64,000 bases of DNA from Typha latifolia. Taxonomy: Eukaryota; Streptophyta; Magnoliopsida; Poales; Typhaceae. The DNA is taken from positions 3,038,001-3,102,000 of the forward strand of contig CM034099.1 in NCBI GenBank assembly GCA_019914945.1, in the 5' to 3' direction. The translations under genes were made by a program, and so were the position numbers. Shown piece by piece: positions 24,851-36,340 of the stretch. Within the stretch, counting starts at the first letter, position 1; every line of letters starts with the position of its first letter. Below the pieces are notes generated by a model that did no database searches, was not told where the DNA came from, and saw nothing but the letters and a program-made list of their open reading frames with translations.

Positions 24851-26287
24851 AACTTTAAAGGTGAAATTCCTGTGGAACTTGCTAATTTACTAGAACTCGA
24901 TATCTCTATCTTCATGCGAATTGCTTCCCTGGAAAAATTCCTCCAGAGTTAAGAATGCCAAAAACCTGCGACACCTGTACTCTCTCCTCATCTATAGCCA
25001 GGGTTTAATAACTATAGGGACCAAGTTAAAATAAGATAAAAATCCTCCAAAAAAGAAATAGAAAAACTATGAACAGTATATTAGTTACAATTGTTAATTT
25101 TTCTATGTCAACCTCTTAACAATTGTTAATTTTTCTATAATGTGCGTTTCTTATCACCAATTTACATATAATGGTCATTTTATAATCAAGAAAAATTCTG
25201 ACAATAATAGGATTAAAAATTAAAAAATATGTTTCATATATTTTTCTTTTAACTTAAACACTTGAGGATTCATATTATATTAGTTATAAGATTGAAGCAA
25301 CGTAATAAAAACTTATAACCAATCATAGTAACTAATTAAAAACTTTAGCGTGCATAAAATTGTCTTAAACAAAATTTAATGTGCATAAAACAGTTGAAAT
25401 AATTACCAGCAATTAAAATAATGGTGGACCCCACTTGATATGAAAATAAATTATAATAATGACTAGTGGGCTCACCAGTGAAGAATCCTACCATCGCTCC
25501 ATTCGCATTCTTCCTGACTTCCTGAGAGGGTAAGAAAGAAATAAAAGTTAAAAATATAGAAATGTTAGTACAGATGATTAGTTTCCTTCCCTACTAATTG
25601 TGACAATATTTTGCTGACAAAATGTTAAAAATATGATAACCATGTATCTATTCCAATGATGTTGGTAACAACCACTTAATTGGAACACTACCAGATTTCG
25701 TCTGCAGCTGGGATGGTTTCCCCTCTCTCTGCAGTCTGTAAGCGATGTCTCCTTGGTGCTTATTTTATGATGCATAACTGATGACTGCATACATATACAT
25801 AATTACATATATATGTATTTTCTCTGGTCACTTCTGGTTTCATGTATTACCTTCTTTTTGGCGATATGTTATCTTCCACAGATACTTTCTCAGTCAAAAT
25901 GGCTGGACTGGTAATTCCAAAGCTTGTCCAAATTTGCAGATTAACCTATCTGTGAGTCTTAATATCTGAAAACTGTTGAAGTCTATCTGGACAATAAGAA
26001 TCCTACAAAGTCCTTTGTTTTGGGTGCTCATTCTTTTTTCCCCACCTATATGCTTTTTTAAAATTTGGACCACAATGTGTTTATTGGAGGATTCCTGAGG
26101 GATTATATAGATATTCAATGTTGGAAGAATTGTGATCATCTTCAGAATGTTGGTTCTTGATATGAGAATATTTACACTGTGGAAGTTATATTGATGGCTC
26201 ATTAATCTGATGCAGCATTGCAGCCACATTGAAGGCAAGCAATTCAAGCCAGATGCAAAGCCAAAGGGTGCACATAAGGTGCTTGAG
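24851..26287 (+). pseudogene. Relic of a secreted LRR-family gene (At5g61240 type)
   Basis: Three separated blocks read as parts of one LRR protein. Block 1 (about 24851-24985) gives NFKGEIPVELANLLEL, then after a one-base deletion YLYLHANCFPGKIPPELR, then a second frame slip before AKNLRHL. Block 2 (about 25645-25740) gives DVGNNHLIGTLPDFV followed by DGFPSL and a donor-like GTAAGC. Block 3 (about 26216-26287) gives YIEGKQF-like sequence, HIEGKQFKPDAKPKGAHKV, then LE and a GTAAGT donor. As I remember it, the plant LRR protein At5g61240 carries these segments in this order: KGEIPxELAxL, DVGNNHLVGTI, and YIEGNxF followed by HKVLEVSD. The repeats between blocks 2 and 3 are missing or unrecognisable. 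Frameshifts plus exon loss indicate a dead gene. The long antisense frame over block 3 is coincidental. Confidence 0.7.
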
Positions 26288-28900
26288 GTAAGTAACACGA
26301 AGCTTTCTTTGTAATGAACCTTCTCATTTAAATTAGATGGTACATTCAGGAATTGTCCCATCACTGTTTTGCCATTATGAATGACAATTGCTGGCATATC
26401 ACAGTGCAACACTGCGTTGTAGCATATATTCCAGAACAGGCATTTGAAATGAGAATTAATACTTTGAAAAATGTAGACTTCTATCAGCACTGCACAGCAA
26501 ATCAGAAAGAAGTATAGCTTTTTCAATGTCATGATCTGTGTTTAAGTTTACTCGACTAATCACAGAGACAAACGTTAACAAGTTTGTTCAAGGGGAAGTT
26601 GCAACAGAAATTTATAGCAGGAAATAAGAAGGGAGGTACATCATTCTCAGTAGCAATATTTCCCTGTGCTGACTTGTTTTACTCCCTTATCATCTATCAA
26701 TACACAATGAATTCCTCTCACATACAAGCTTCTTTTTTAAAAGTTTATGTTGGAATAATGAGTTGCTTTCTGTATCCTCAACTGATTGTTAATGGCTGAA
26801 ACTTTAACACATACTGACATATCAGATTCCTCAAATGGAATTCATCTGTTACATGTTGTTTGCTTTCCCTTCATCCCATTTCCATAAACATGGCAACTTT
26901 CTTGCGATATTTGTAGTCAATGCCTTTATTGACAGTGCTGTTATCTGGTGGACTACTAAGGTTGGAAAGTTTGATGTGCATAACAGATAAAGAAAAAATA
27001 TCATGGAAAGAGTACCCAAAAGTGGTAACATGAAAGACATCATCAGGGGTACTGTCCCTTGACCAGCTAACTATGTATTGCATACAGTGATACAACACTC
27101 AACATGAACGACATCATCAGAGGTACTCTCTACTTTTCTAGTGGACCCTAAGTTTTGCATCATTGATCACCTTGTCCTAGTAGCAATAATTAGTACAAAA
27201 CTACAAATCAACCATTAAAGCAGTCACTTTGTCCCAAAGTGCAACGTCTTTAGTCTTGGTTCAAACTGGCACTTGGAAGTGATTAACAAAAGAATAGTCT
27301 ACTTATATTAGGAAGAAATTGAGCTTCCTATGTTTTTTTTCCTGATTTTCTCCCTTTGCTTCATTTAAGTCATTTGTCAACTTTCTATTAAACCTTTTTT
27401 TTACTATTTCATATTGTTTTCGTGTAGAATAAATTTTGAAGGAGCTGCATATAATAAAAAAAATTCAAGGACATTAAATGATCACCTAGCTATAGATTAG
27501 TATGATAAAAGATTCTGGTCCTTTTGCAGCTGTAGACATTTTATAGCCTATCAGAATTCAGAAGCCTCTGCGTTTGCAGTCCACTTGGTGAAAATCCTAT
27601 TTGGATTATATTAAGAAAGTAAAACAAAAATAGTTTCGAAGACTTGACCTATTAAATTTGAAAGACATGACATTACTTCTTCTGAGTTATTTTATTCTTT
27701 CACACTGCCATTATATTGCAGGATCTCTGCTCCTAACCAATCCTACATTTATATTATTTATATATATATGTATATATTACTGCAAATTTTAGTTAATCAA
27801 TGTAGTTTAGACCTGAAAAGTTTGCATTCACAAAATATTTAGGTGGTTATCAGAATTAATTTGGTTTTTTTTTTTAAAAAAAATAAGGAAGAAACCAAGT
27901 CATTGTTAAATGACAACTCTGCACCTGGACAGTGGAGCCAGAGGCCTGCAACCATAGCATAGAAAAGTAATGCAAGTTGTATAAGAACTAGCAGTAATTT
28001 GAAGGTTAGGTATGTTGAAAACTATGATACCAAGTACTTGGTATCATAAATATGTCTAACTTAATATGCTAATAAAATGTGGAAGATTAGAGTTCATAAA
28101 ACTTACTGATTGACACAATTAGCTTTTCATTGAGATATGAAATATAGCGATTGATTAATGAGTTTTCTAAAATAATGAATTAATCAATCAAATCTGATTC
28201 AAAGATTTCAGAAGATTTAGGTCAAGCTACGACAAGTTGCTCAAACTATTTCTGACCATTAGCTGGGCTTTTTCAACCAATGAGAATGCCCACATAAATA
28301 GTTAAGGCTACGTATCTTCTTGACCACTGGCTGAGCTCTGCCTTTAATCTGTAGAGGCATTCATTATGGTAGAACAACACAGTACTTTTTTGAGATTTTG
28401 TAGCTGTAGGGAAAAAAAGGACCTCCCACAATCCTCATACATTTTTCACAAATCTCATTATAATTGTATCCCGACATGGACATGGCCGTAAATTTGGTGC
28501 GGCCCGACTTGTGTCTTGTATCTAACCACGCCAACGTATTGATCACATAATTTGATAACCAGTGTTACCTAGTTGGTGTACTGACATGCATGCGACATTT
28601 ATATGTCTGAATTTATCAATCTAAGTCAACTCACATCGAATCCCATTATGGTCTTCTCAAAATAGGCCTCCCTTGTACTAGAGAAAAAGATAGATGTAAA
28701 ATAATTTAATCAAGAAATCATGTAATTAAACAAAGAAAATAAAGTCCAAAATTATCTTTGTAGTATATATTCTGTCTCCAGATGGAAACAACATGAAAGA
28801 GAGAAGAAAATAAAACACGAGAAAGAAGAACCAGAGAAAATGACTCAATTCCCCTCTTCCTCTGTCGTTTAATGGGAGAACGGAAGGAAATTTTCTTCCC
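26288..28900. other. AT-rich intergenic region
   Basis: No gene was recognised here. Two similar phrases (GACATCATCAG followed by GGTACT) occur near 27036 and 27109, a local imperfect duplication about 75 bp apart. A T12-A8 run lies near 27865. A perfect 26-bp palindrome at 28023 is listed separately. Confidence 0.5.
28023..28048. repeat. Perfect 26-bp palindrome
   Basis: TATGATACCAAG is followed at once by TA and then by its exact reverse complement, CTTGGTATCATA. The arms are 13 bp with no loop. It lies about 1.1 kb before the GAUT start in otherwise featureless AT-rich DNA. It may be a fragment of a foldback element or chance. Confidence 0.8.
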
Positions 28901-29159
28901 AAACTATCCCTCCCTCTTCCCCAATTCACTATTTATCCAGCGCTGATTCAACCAACGGAATAAGAATAATAAATTAGAATTAACCCATATATCTCATGCC
29001 TCCCTCTCACCCTCCTCTCTCCCTTATCCCCAATGCCAGATCGGATATCCCCGATTCCTGTTCCGGCCTCGATCTCCTCCCTTGGGTTCCGATGCGCCAC
29101 GTCCGCAGCCCCCACTAGGGGCCACCACCACCACCTCCTCCTCCCGCCGCCGCCGCTGC

Positions 29160-29165
29160 CACGTG
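29160..29165 (+). promoter_or_regulatory. G-box (CACGTG) just before the GAUT start
   Basis: A perfect CACGTG within GCCACGTGGCGC lies 23 bp before the ATG, in a GC-rich leader. Since it is probably transcribed, it could act as a downstream promoter element or be incidental. Confidence 0.3.
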
Positions 29166-29187
29166 GCGCACGGGAGCAGAGACGAGG

Positions 29188-32100
29188 ATGCAGCTGAGGA
29201 TCTCGCCGAGCATGAGGAGCATAACGATATCGAGCAGCAATGGGGTCGTGGATTCGATGAAGGTCCGGGTCGCGCCGCCGCATACGCATCCGCCGCCGCC
29301 GTCACGCCACGTGTCCTACCGGACGCTATTCCGCGCCGTCCTCGCCCTCGCTTTCTTCCTCCCCTTTGTGTTCATCCTCACCGCCGTCGTCACCCTCGAG
29401 GGCGTCAATAACTGCTCTTCCCTAGGTGAGCGTAAATGTTTTAGCTTTGAGGCATGAGCTGTTTTGGTAGGTGGGTCGGTCGTTTGATCTGCGTTTGGGT
29501 TTGATTTGCTTTTGAGGTTGGAATGGGAAGTTATGGTTTGATCTGATCTTTGTTTGAATTTAAATAAGTGCCTTGTTCGAATCTTAAAGTGGATATGGTA
29601 TGAAATACTTGTCCTTGATTGGCCCTTTCGTCTTGTTCCTGAATCTATAATCACCAATATTAATCTCGGATTCAATTGGCTTGCACTAAGGATGTGAAGA
29701 AAATGTATTTTATTAATTTTCTTTCTTTTTTCTGTCTTTTTCAGGATAAATCAACATAAGGAAATGTTTATTTTTTCTTTCCTTTGTATTAAACTTCATC
29801 TGACTCGTCACAAGTAATTTTGGTATGAATGAGCTGTAGCTACGTGTTTTAAATTTTAAGCTTTTCAATCTGGATGTACTTTTTCTTGCATATATATTTT
29901 AAATTAGCAGGTTAAAGATGGGGAAGAGTGCATTTTATGTTAAATGTCATACAACCAGGAAGTTTAGTGTGACCTACCATTACCAACTCTTATATTGCTA
30001 TTTCTCAAGATCCACTCTGTTGGGAATTTGAGATTCATATATGTTGTATTGTAAGGAGTCTCTGGCTTAATATTATGCTTAGTCTTTGATTACTTGATAT
30101 TATCATTCAGTATGAAAAATTTTAGTGCTCTACTATTTTAGTTTGTATGGTTTACAGATCTTCAGTTTTCTTTCAATGCAATGCAGCCTTGCACCAGTGG
30201 ATTTTCAAATTTTTGGGATGTTTTATGTACTTCACTTTGGTGTTAGACTTTTGCATGTGTTTCTGCTTCTGTCAGTTAGCTTTGCACTCATATATCAACT
30301 CTCACCTCTTATTTTACTCTTCAGATTGTTTGGGAAGGCGACTAGGACCACGGTTCCTTGGTAAGAGGGGTGATGATTCTACGGTAAATTACTAAAATAT
30401 GTTAATTTTTTGTTTTTAGTTTGTGAATTGATGATATATTATGTTCATGTAAAAACAAAAGTTCATTACATAATGCTTACCGGTTTTGATTAATTTAAGC
30501 AGAGGTTAGTAAAAGACCTATACGACATCCTTAATGAAGTCAGTTTTGGGGAACTTCAAGTTGGATTGAAGTTGCCAGAATCATTCGTTGAGTTTCTCTC
30601 GGAAATGAAGAATAATCAGTATGATGCCAAGACATTTGCTATCAGGCTGAAGGCCACGGTATGAAATTACTTATACTTGTTCTATTTTCAAGCTATTGTG
30701 AGAACTACAATACATGGCAATCTCACATGCTTCAATTGATTTGTTCTGTTTGTAAAGAAAACATTCTAACCTCCATATCATTATTCAAGGATCAACATGA
30801 TATAGTATTTAATGTAGTATTGTCGAAGATTTTGAAACTCAATATCGGAATCAGGATCGGTCGTTAGAAAAAACGATGCGTATCGGCTGTATCAGGTGTA
30901 TCGATCGTATCGGTCGCCTTTATCGGATCAGACTATCTTTAATTTCTTAAAATTCTAAATATGATTTCAAATATAGGAAAATATCTACAAATTTATAAAA
31001 AAATAACAAAAAAATATGAAATAAAAATTAGTTACATATGAACTTTAAAAGCTAAAGAAAAAACTCACTTAAAACTATAATAAATTTTGACTGAAATTAT
31101 ATAAATTTTTATACTTGTAAATTAATACTGTAGAACAACATGAGAAAGATCTCTCTTCACTGTTGTTCTATAGCCGTAAGAAAAAAGGAGTTAAAAAGTG
31201 GGTAAAAAAGAAGAAAAAAAATTGAGAAAAAAAAAACTCATCCGAGTTCACTAAAATGTGGACTAGCCAGAGGGGCTCATTAGAACGATTGCCAAATAAA
31301 CTCGACGAAACGTGAGAGTGAGAAAAGAATGTGCACGAGAGATAGAGTAAAAATTAAAAATTTGAAAAGAAAACAATTGCTAACATCAATTATTAATATC
31401 TCTTAGGTTAGATACATTTTAGATTCGACTTGAATCTTAAAAAAAATTAATTTCAGTCGATATTATTATTTTCAACTGATACGGCAAAGTTTCGGCTGAG
31501 ACGGATTGGGATCGGGATCGGGATCGGCCAATACGGTCGAAACTGGCTGAAATTGACCGATATTGGTCGAAACTGAACTAAAACTGGTCTAATCGAGATC
31601 AGTTTTGGCCGATCCCGATCCAGATCGATTGATCCGACTCGGGATCAGCCGATTTTGGGATCTATGGTGTTGTCGTTGATGAATATATGGTGGGAGACAG
31701 ACCATTCATATTTTGTTGTTAGCGAGATTCTTGGAATTATCCTCAGATGTTGTTGGAAATCTGTGTAACTTAATGTGGAGGAAGTTAAGGTGGTCTAGAT
31801 TTACATCATGGAAGGATAGATATTTGGCTTCTGTCAAAATAATTTCAACAACAACAAAATGCCTTATATCCTACATGAATCCTTTTCGCGATTCCACATT
31901 CGGTAAAATACAAAATAGAAAAAGAAACTGAAATTCAATCTAAAGTGAATAGAATTTGAAGCTGAACAATTTCTACTGCTAGGATCTCAGCTTTAATTGC
32001 TCCCACTTCACACTCTCATCTTTAGAATCTTGTTGTCATAGTGACCTCAAGAATGTAATGAATCCTTTTGTAGAGAATCATTGGTATGCTATTAAGGCCA

Positions 32101-35100
32101 GACTACCAATCTATTTCTTATTGGATAGCTTCACTTATAATGGCCTCAAAATGTCTTTCTATGAGTCCATGTCACTGAATTAGCATTAGTAGGAAAATGG
32201 AACAAAACTGTTAGTCTGAATGCAATGGAAAATGCAGACTCATATTATATTTTATTGAAAAATTGATAACACAGTCACAAACTATCTGCACTAAATGCTG
32301 ACTTCTAGCCTGAACTTAATGATAATTTTCTCTGTGAGACAAAGTAATGAGATGCTAATGGATACTTGTGTCGGCATGCCTTCTTTTATAAAAGACACTT
32401 TGTTGGGAAGTATGGCATTTTAGCTGATAATGTGGATATCTCTGTTATATTTGTAAATCTTAGTTAACTAATGTTTTAAAGATGAGATTGAAGCTAAGGG
32501 GTAGTAATGAAACATAGGCTTAATTACATTTTTCTCTCTTGTATTTCGATACAGTATCACTTTGTCTCATGTATTATAAAAATATATAAATCACTTCCTA
32601 GACTTTTAAATATTTGTTAGGCTTTCATGAGTTCAAAGTCACATGTCAAGTACGTGAACGATAAGTTATTTTTATATTTTTAAATTATCCTCATAAAGGT
32701 TTAAAAAATATTTTTTTGAATAATTTTGCCCGCATCTCCTTCCTTAAACTAAACTAAAAAAGGGCTTACCCTATTCTTTCCCGGCCTTCTTCTTCTCCAA
32801 GCTCTTAAACTTTTTCATCCAAAAACTTTCATCTCTATTCTGTGATCTCTGATGCATGAGCTTAATCTCAATATCTTTCAAAATTAAGAAGGAAGTTATA
32901 TTGCATGGTTTTGGGGGATGAGAATGCCGAATTAAAGAGGAAGAAGAGGGACTTTTGTCTTTCTCATTCTTTCAACCGGTAGATATGATAGTGGTGGGTG
33001 GAGTGACATGCATGTCTAATAAAGGTAGATATGTAATTTCAATTTATTAGCTAATAAAACTCAAAAACCTAATGGCCCGTTTGGTTTGAGTTTAGGGAGG
33101 GTTCCCGATCTGGTTTAGTAACCAAACATAATTTTATATTTTTTATACATAACCAAGTTTACTCTCCAAAAAATCAAGACTAAGAAATGATACCAACTAA
33201 TCAAGTTTGGGCCTTAGCCTCAAACCAAACAAGCCCTAATAAGAAGAGCTATAAATATAATTTCACATTATATATTAATGGTGTCTAAGGAGTTGTAGGT
33301 TTTCAAAATTCTAGGGACCGTTTTGTACACTTTTATAGTATAAGGAGCAAAGTAATATTGAGTCAAAATATAGGGAAACAAAGTGTAATTAAGCCTAAAA
33401 TATAAATAATAGACAAGAAACATCTTTGTTAGTGATGTAGTTGCTTCCTACCGCTTTTCCTATTATACACAACAGTTGTACTTGATGTTAGTACTTCTTT
33501 ATGCATGCCATCCATATTCCAGCATGTTGCATATGCTATAACCATTTAGTAAATATATTCTATATAATCCCTTTTCCTTCACACTGCAGATGGAACACAT
33601 GGACAGGGAGGTCAAAAGAGCTAGGCTGGCAGAACAATTGCACAAATATTATGCTGCAAGTGCAATACCGAAAGGCATCCATTGTTTCTCTTTGCGTCTG
33701 ACTGATGAGTATTCCTCAAATGCTCATGCAAGGAAGCAATTGCCACCTCCTGAATTGCTACCTTTGCTCTCTGATAATTCCTACCAACATTTTGTTTTAG
33801 CCAGTGACAACATTCTCGCGGCATCTGTTGTGGTTACCTCAGCTGTGCGGAGTTCATCAAAGCCTGACAAAATAGTCTTTCATGTAATCACCGACAAGAA
33901 GACTTATCCAGGGATGCATTCATGGTTTGCACTGAATCCTATTTCACCTGCCATTGTTGAAGTGAGAGGTGTTCACCAGTTTGACTGGTTAACAAGAGAA
34001 AATGTTCCTGTTCTCGAAGCTGTAGAAAACCATCATGGAGTCCAAAACCACTACCATGGCTATCATGTTAGAGGGACTAATATAAGTGACAATCCAAGGG
34101 TTTTTGCTTCAAAACTGCAGGCTAGGAGTCCTAAGTACATATCTCTACTCAACCACCTCCGGATATACCTGCCAGAGGTATATACCTTTTGCCATTAAGA
34201 GTATTTTCTACGACAGCATGCCACTAGTTCCAACTATTTTGGAGTGGGCTATCAGTAGTAGAACCTTCATTTTCCAATTTCATCTAGTCTAGATGTGCCA
34301 CTGTGTTTGAATCCATGATTTTTACAAAGTATTAGCATTAGTTTTGGCAAGACCATCTCTACCTACAAAATACTAGATGAAGGAATTCATCGATGATCGT
34401 GGTTGAAACCTGAATATTAGCTGAATTAGATTCTTATTCTTGATAATACCATTTGTTGAAGCTGAAATGACTATGAAGAAGAAAAGTTGAGCTGCCATTT
34501 TAGGATGCTTGATGGGGAGTGAGGAGGAGGGAATGAGAGACATAAATGTATGGTTTAGATGTGGATAATAATGACTACACATATCCCTGGAAAGTAAATG
34601 GAAAAAATGAAAGAGAAAGAAACGTTTGGTTTTATGAGTTTATCTTGAAGCTTCGTTGTTCGTACCTGTATAACTGCACTAGTAAAGATAATGTTTAGTT
34701 GACATCGTATAATGTCTCATTTTCCTTTGGTAAATATCTATATATTCATTATTCAAAATCACATCCAAATTATGGTCTCAAATTCAATAGTTGTGTTTTG
34801 TAACCCAATACTGCCTACAGTAAGAATTCTTCCCTCATGTACATCAAAGTGCTTTCTGCTGATGCTTTGTGTTTTATGAAGCAGCTCTTCCCAAACCTCA
34901 AGAAAGTGGTCTTTCTTGATGATGATGTTGTTGTTCAGCATGACTTGTCACATTTGTGGGAGATCAATCTCACAGGAAAGGTAAACGGGGCTGTAGAAAC
35001 TTGCAAGGGCAAAGACAAGTGGGTGATGTCTAAGCGTTTCAGGACATATTTCAATTTCTCGCATCCCTTGATAGCTAAAAATCTGGACCCAAATGAATGT

Positions 35101-36340
35101 GCATGGGCATATGGGATGAACATCTTTGACTTGGCTGCATGGAGGAGGACAAACATCAAAGAGACATATCATTTCTGGCTGAAGGAGGTAAATTTTGCAA
35201 ACTAATATGCATGATAAACTAATTACTATAGTTTATGCGACTTGAGAGAATCTTTCTTCTTTCTGTTCAATTAATGATTGCTTGTAGAGAGCCTCAGTTC
35301 CAGAATCTACCAAACATATAAAAAGCAAAAAATGTAACAGCTGAGATGGACATAAATCAAAGAAAATTTGACTATTTGGTTAAGACTTCTGTCTCTTGTT
35401 TGTGTTCATTGTTTCCTTTTCTTTTGGGCAGTGTTAGGGTGGTTGATCTATGCGCACCTTTGCTATTTGTGCAATCATATTGTATAATTGTACTCCAATT
35501 TAGTTCACTAACTTATGACTTTTGCTTTAGAGTGAAGCACCTTTTATTGAAAAATAGTTCCCTTGTTTGCATTACTTCTTCCATTCTTTGGGGAACTATG
35601 GGTAGTAGTAGTAGTAGTAGCCAAATGGGATTGGTCTAGGTATCGAGCACAGGAATTTATTTTATGAGATTAAGTCTTAGAATCTAACAAGAATTTTTTT
35701 TGAGCTGGTTCCAGTTTTGACCTGCATAGATTGAAGTTCAATTCATGTAGGATACCATGTAAGATAAAGAGTATGTTGACCTATGATAAGTATTCATTTC
35801 TTTGAAGAAATAAACTTAATCTGAATCCCAAGAGGTAGAAGGTATTGGTTCAGGTAGCTCAACAGGTTAGAGCAAAGGACTGAAAATCATAGCTTTCTAT
35901 GCAATTACACACCATCATTTAGTTCTGCCCCTCATGAATCCAGATTTCCAATCTCACATTCTTCATTATTGTGTGCACTAAGAGGCATACAGAAATTAGA
36001 TAATGTGCATCTTAATTACTACTAAATATTATATTGCGCTTTTTGATTGCAGAATCTGAAATCTAATCTGACGTTGTGGAAGTTTGGTACATTACCTCCA
36101 GCCCTGATAGCATTCAGGGGCCATGTGCATGCCATTGACCCATCCTGGCATATGCTTGGATTGGGATATCAAGAGAAGACTGACCTTGACAGTGTTAGGA
36201 AGGCTGCTGTGATACACTTTAATGGCCAGTGCAAACCATGGCTAGGAATTGGCTATAAGCACCTCCAACCATTTTGGACAAAGCACGTAAACTACTCAAA
36301 TGATTTTATACGGAACTGTCATATTCTGGAGCCACAATAA
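29188..36340 (+). CDS. GAUT14-like: Galacturonosyltransferase, GT8 family (GAUT13/14 type)
   Basis: Six exons (29188-29425, 30325-30383, 30503-30658, 33590-34177, 34885-35187, 36053-36340) join in frame to give 543 residues, close to the family length. The protein is a type II Golgi membrane enzyme: a short basic N terminus starting MQLRISPSMRSITISSSN, one membrane span near residues 47-70 (AVLALAFFLPFVFILTAVV), a stem, then a GT8 catalytic domain. Key motifs are KLPESFVEFLSEMKNNQYDA, KGIHCFSLRLTDEYSSNA, the metal-binding VFLDDDVV near 357-363, WAYGMNIFDL, and HFNGQCKPW near the C terminus. GAUTs add galacturonic acid from UDP-GalA to homogalacturonan during pectin synthesis. The start is chosen by match to the family N terminus; upstream ATGs are not in frame. 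Intron 3 (2.9 kb) is swollen by inserted elements. MUB lies directly downstream on the same strand, as in Arabidopsis. Confidence 0.95.
30826..31666. mobile_element. Degenerate MULE-like insertion in GAUT intron 3
   Basis: An 841-bp block is flanked by near-identical 9-bp sequences, GTATTGTCG at 30817-30825 and GTGTTGTCG at 31667-31675, as expected of a target duplication of Mutator-type elements. Both ends are rich in GATCGG and ATCGG words in opposite orientations (left ATCGGAATCAGGATCGG, right CCGATCCCGATCC), giving imperfect terminal complementarity. The AT-rich interior has no coding frame. Family assignment is tentative. Confidence 0.5.
32515..33397. mobile_element. Non-autonomous element with long inverted ends in GAUT intron 3
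   Basis: The left end TAGGCTTAATTACA is matched by the exact inverse TGTAATTAAGCCTA at the right end, and the similarity continues inward for roughly 70-90 bp with mismatches (TTTGTCTC / GTTTCCCT and poly-pyrimidine blocks). The element is 883 bp with no coding frame. The flanks (AATGAAACA left, AAATATAAA right) are at best a decayed 9-bp target duplication. It carries the smaller MITE at 33073-33236 inside it. Confidence 0.65.
33073..33236. mobile_element. Tourist-like MITE nested in the long-TIR element
   Basis: A 164-bp element starts TGGCCCGTTTGGTTTGAG and ends CTCAAACCAAACAAGCCC, an inverted repeat with two mismatches in about 17 positions. It is flanked on both sides by TAA (33070-33072 and 33237-33239), the 3-bp target duplication of PIF/Harbinger (Tourist) elements. 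It codes for nothing. Ends like these recur near 55272 and 60099. Confidence 0.82.
35851..35890 (+). pseudogene. Fragment resembling tRNA-Phe (GAA)
   Basis: GGTAGCTCAACAGGTTAGAGC followed by AAAGGACTGAAAATCAT resembles the D-arm and anticodon arm of a tRNA-Phe with anticodon GAA. The anticodon stem does not close on the 3' side and no T-arm follows, so it cannot be a working tRNA. It could be a plastid-derived insert or the head of a tRNA-derived SINE. It lies in GAUT intron 5. Confidence 0.35.

Noticed and set aside
25894..26532. 212-codon minus-strand open frame
   Set aside because: AT-rich, low-complexity product with no recognisable domain; it runs antisense to the LRR relic and beyond. 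Chance open frame.
28948..29305. Two overlapping minus-strand frames at the GAUT leader
   Set aside because: GC-rich leader sequence gives Arg/Pro/Ser-rich frames in all registers; no family match and no start context.
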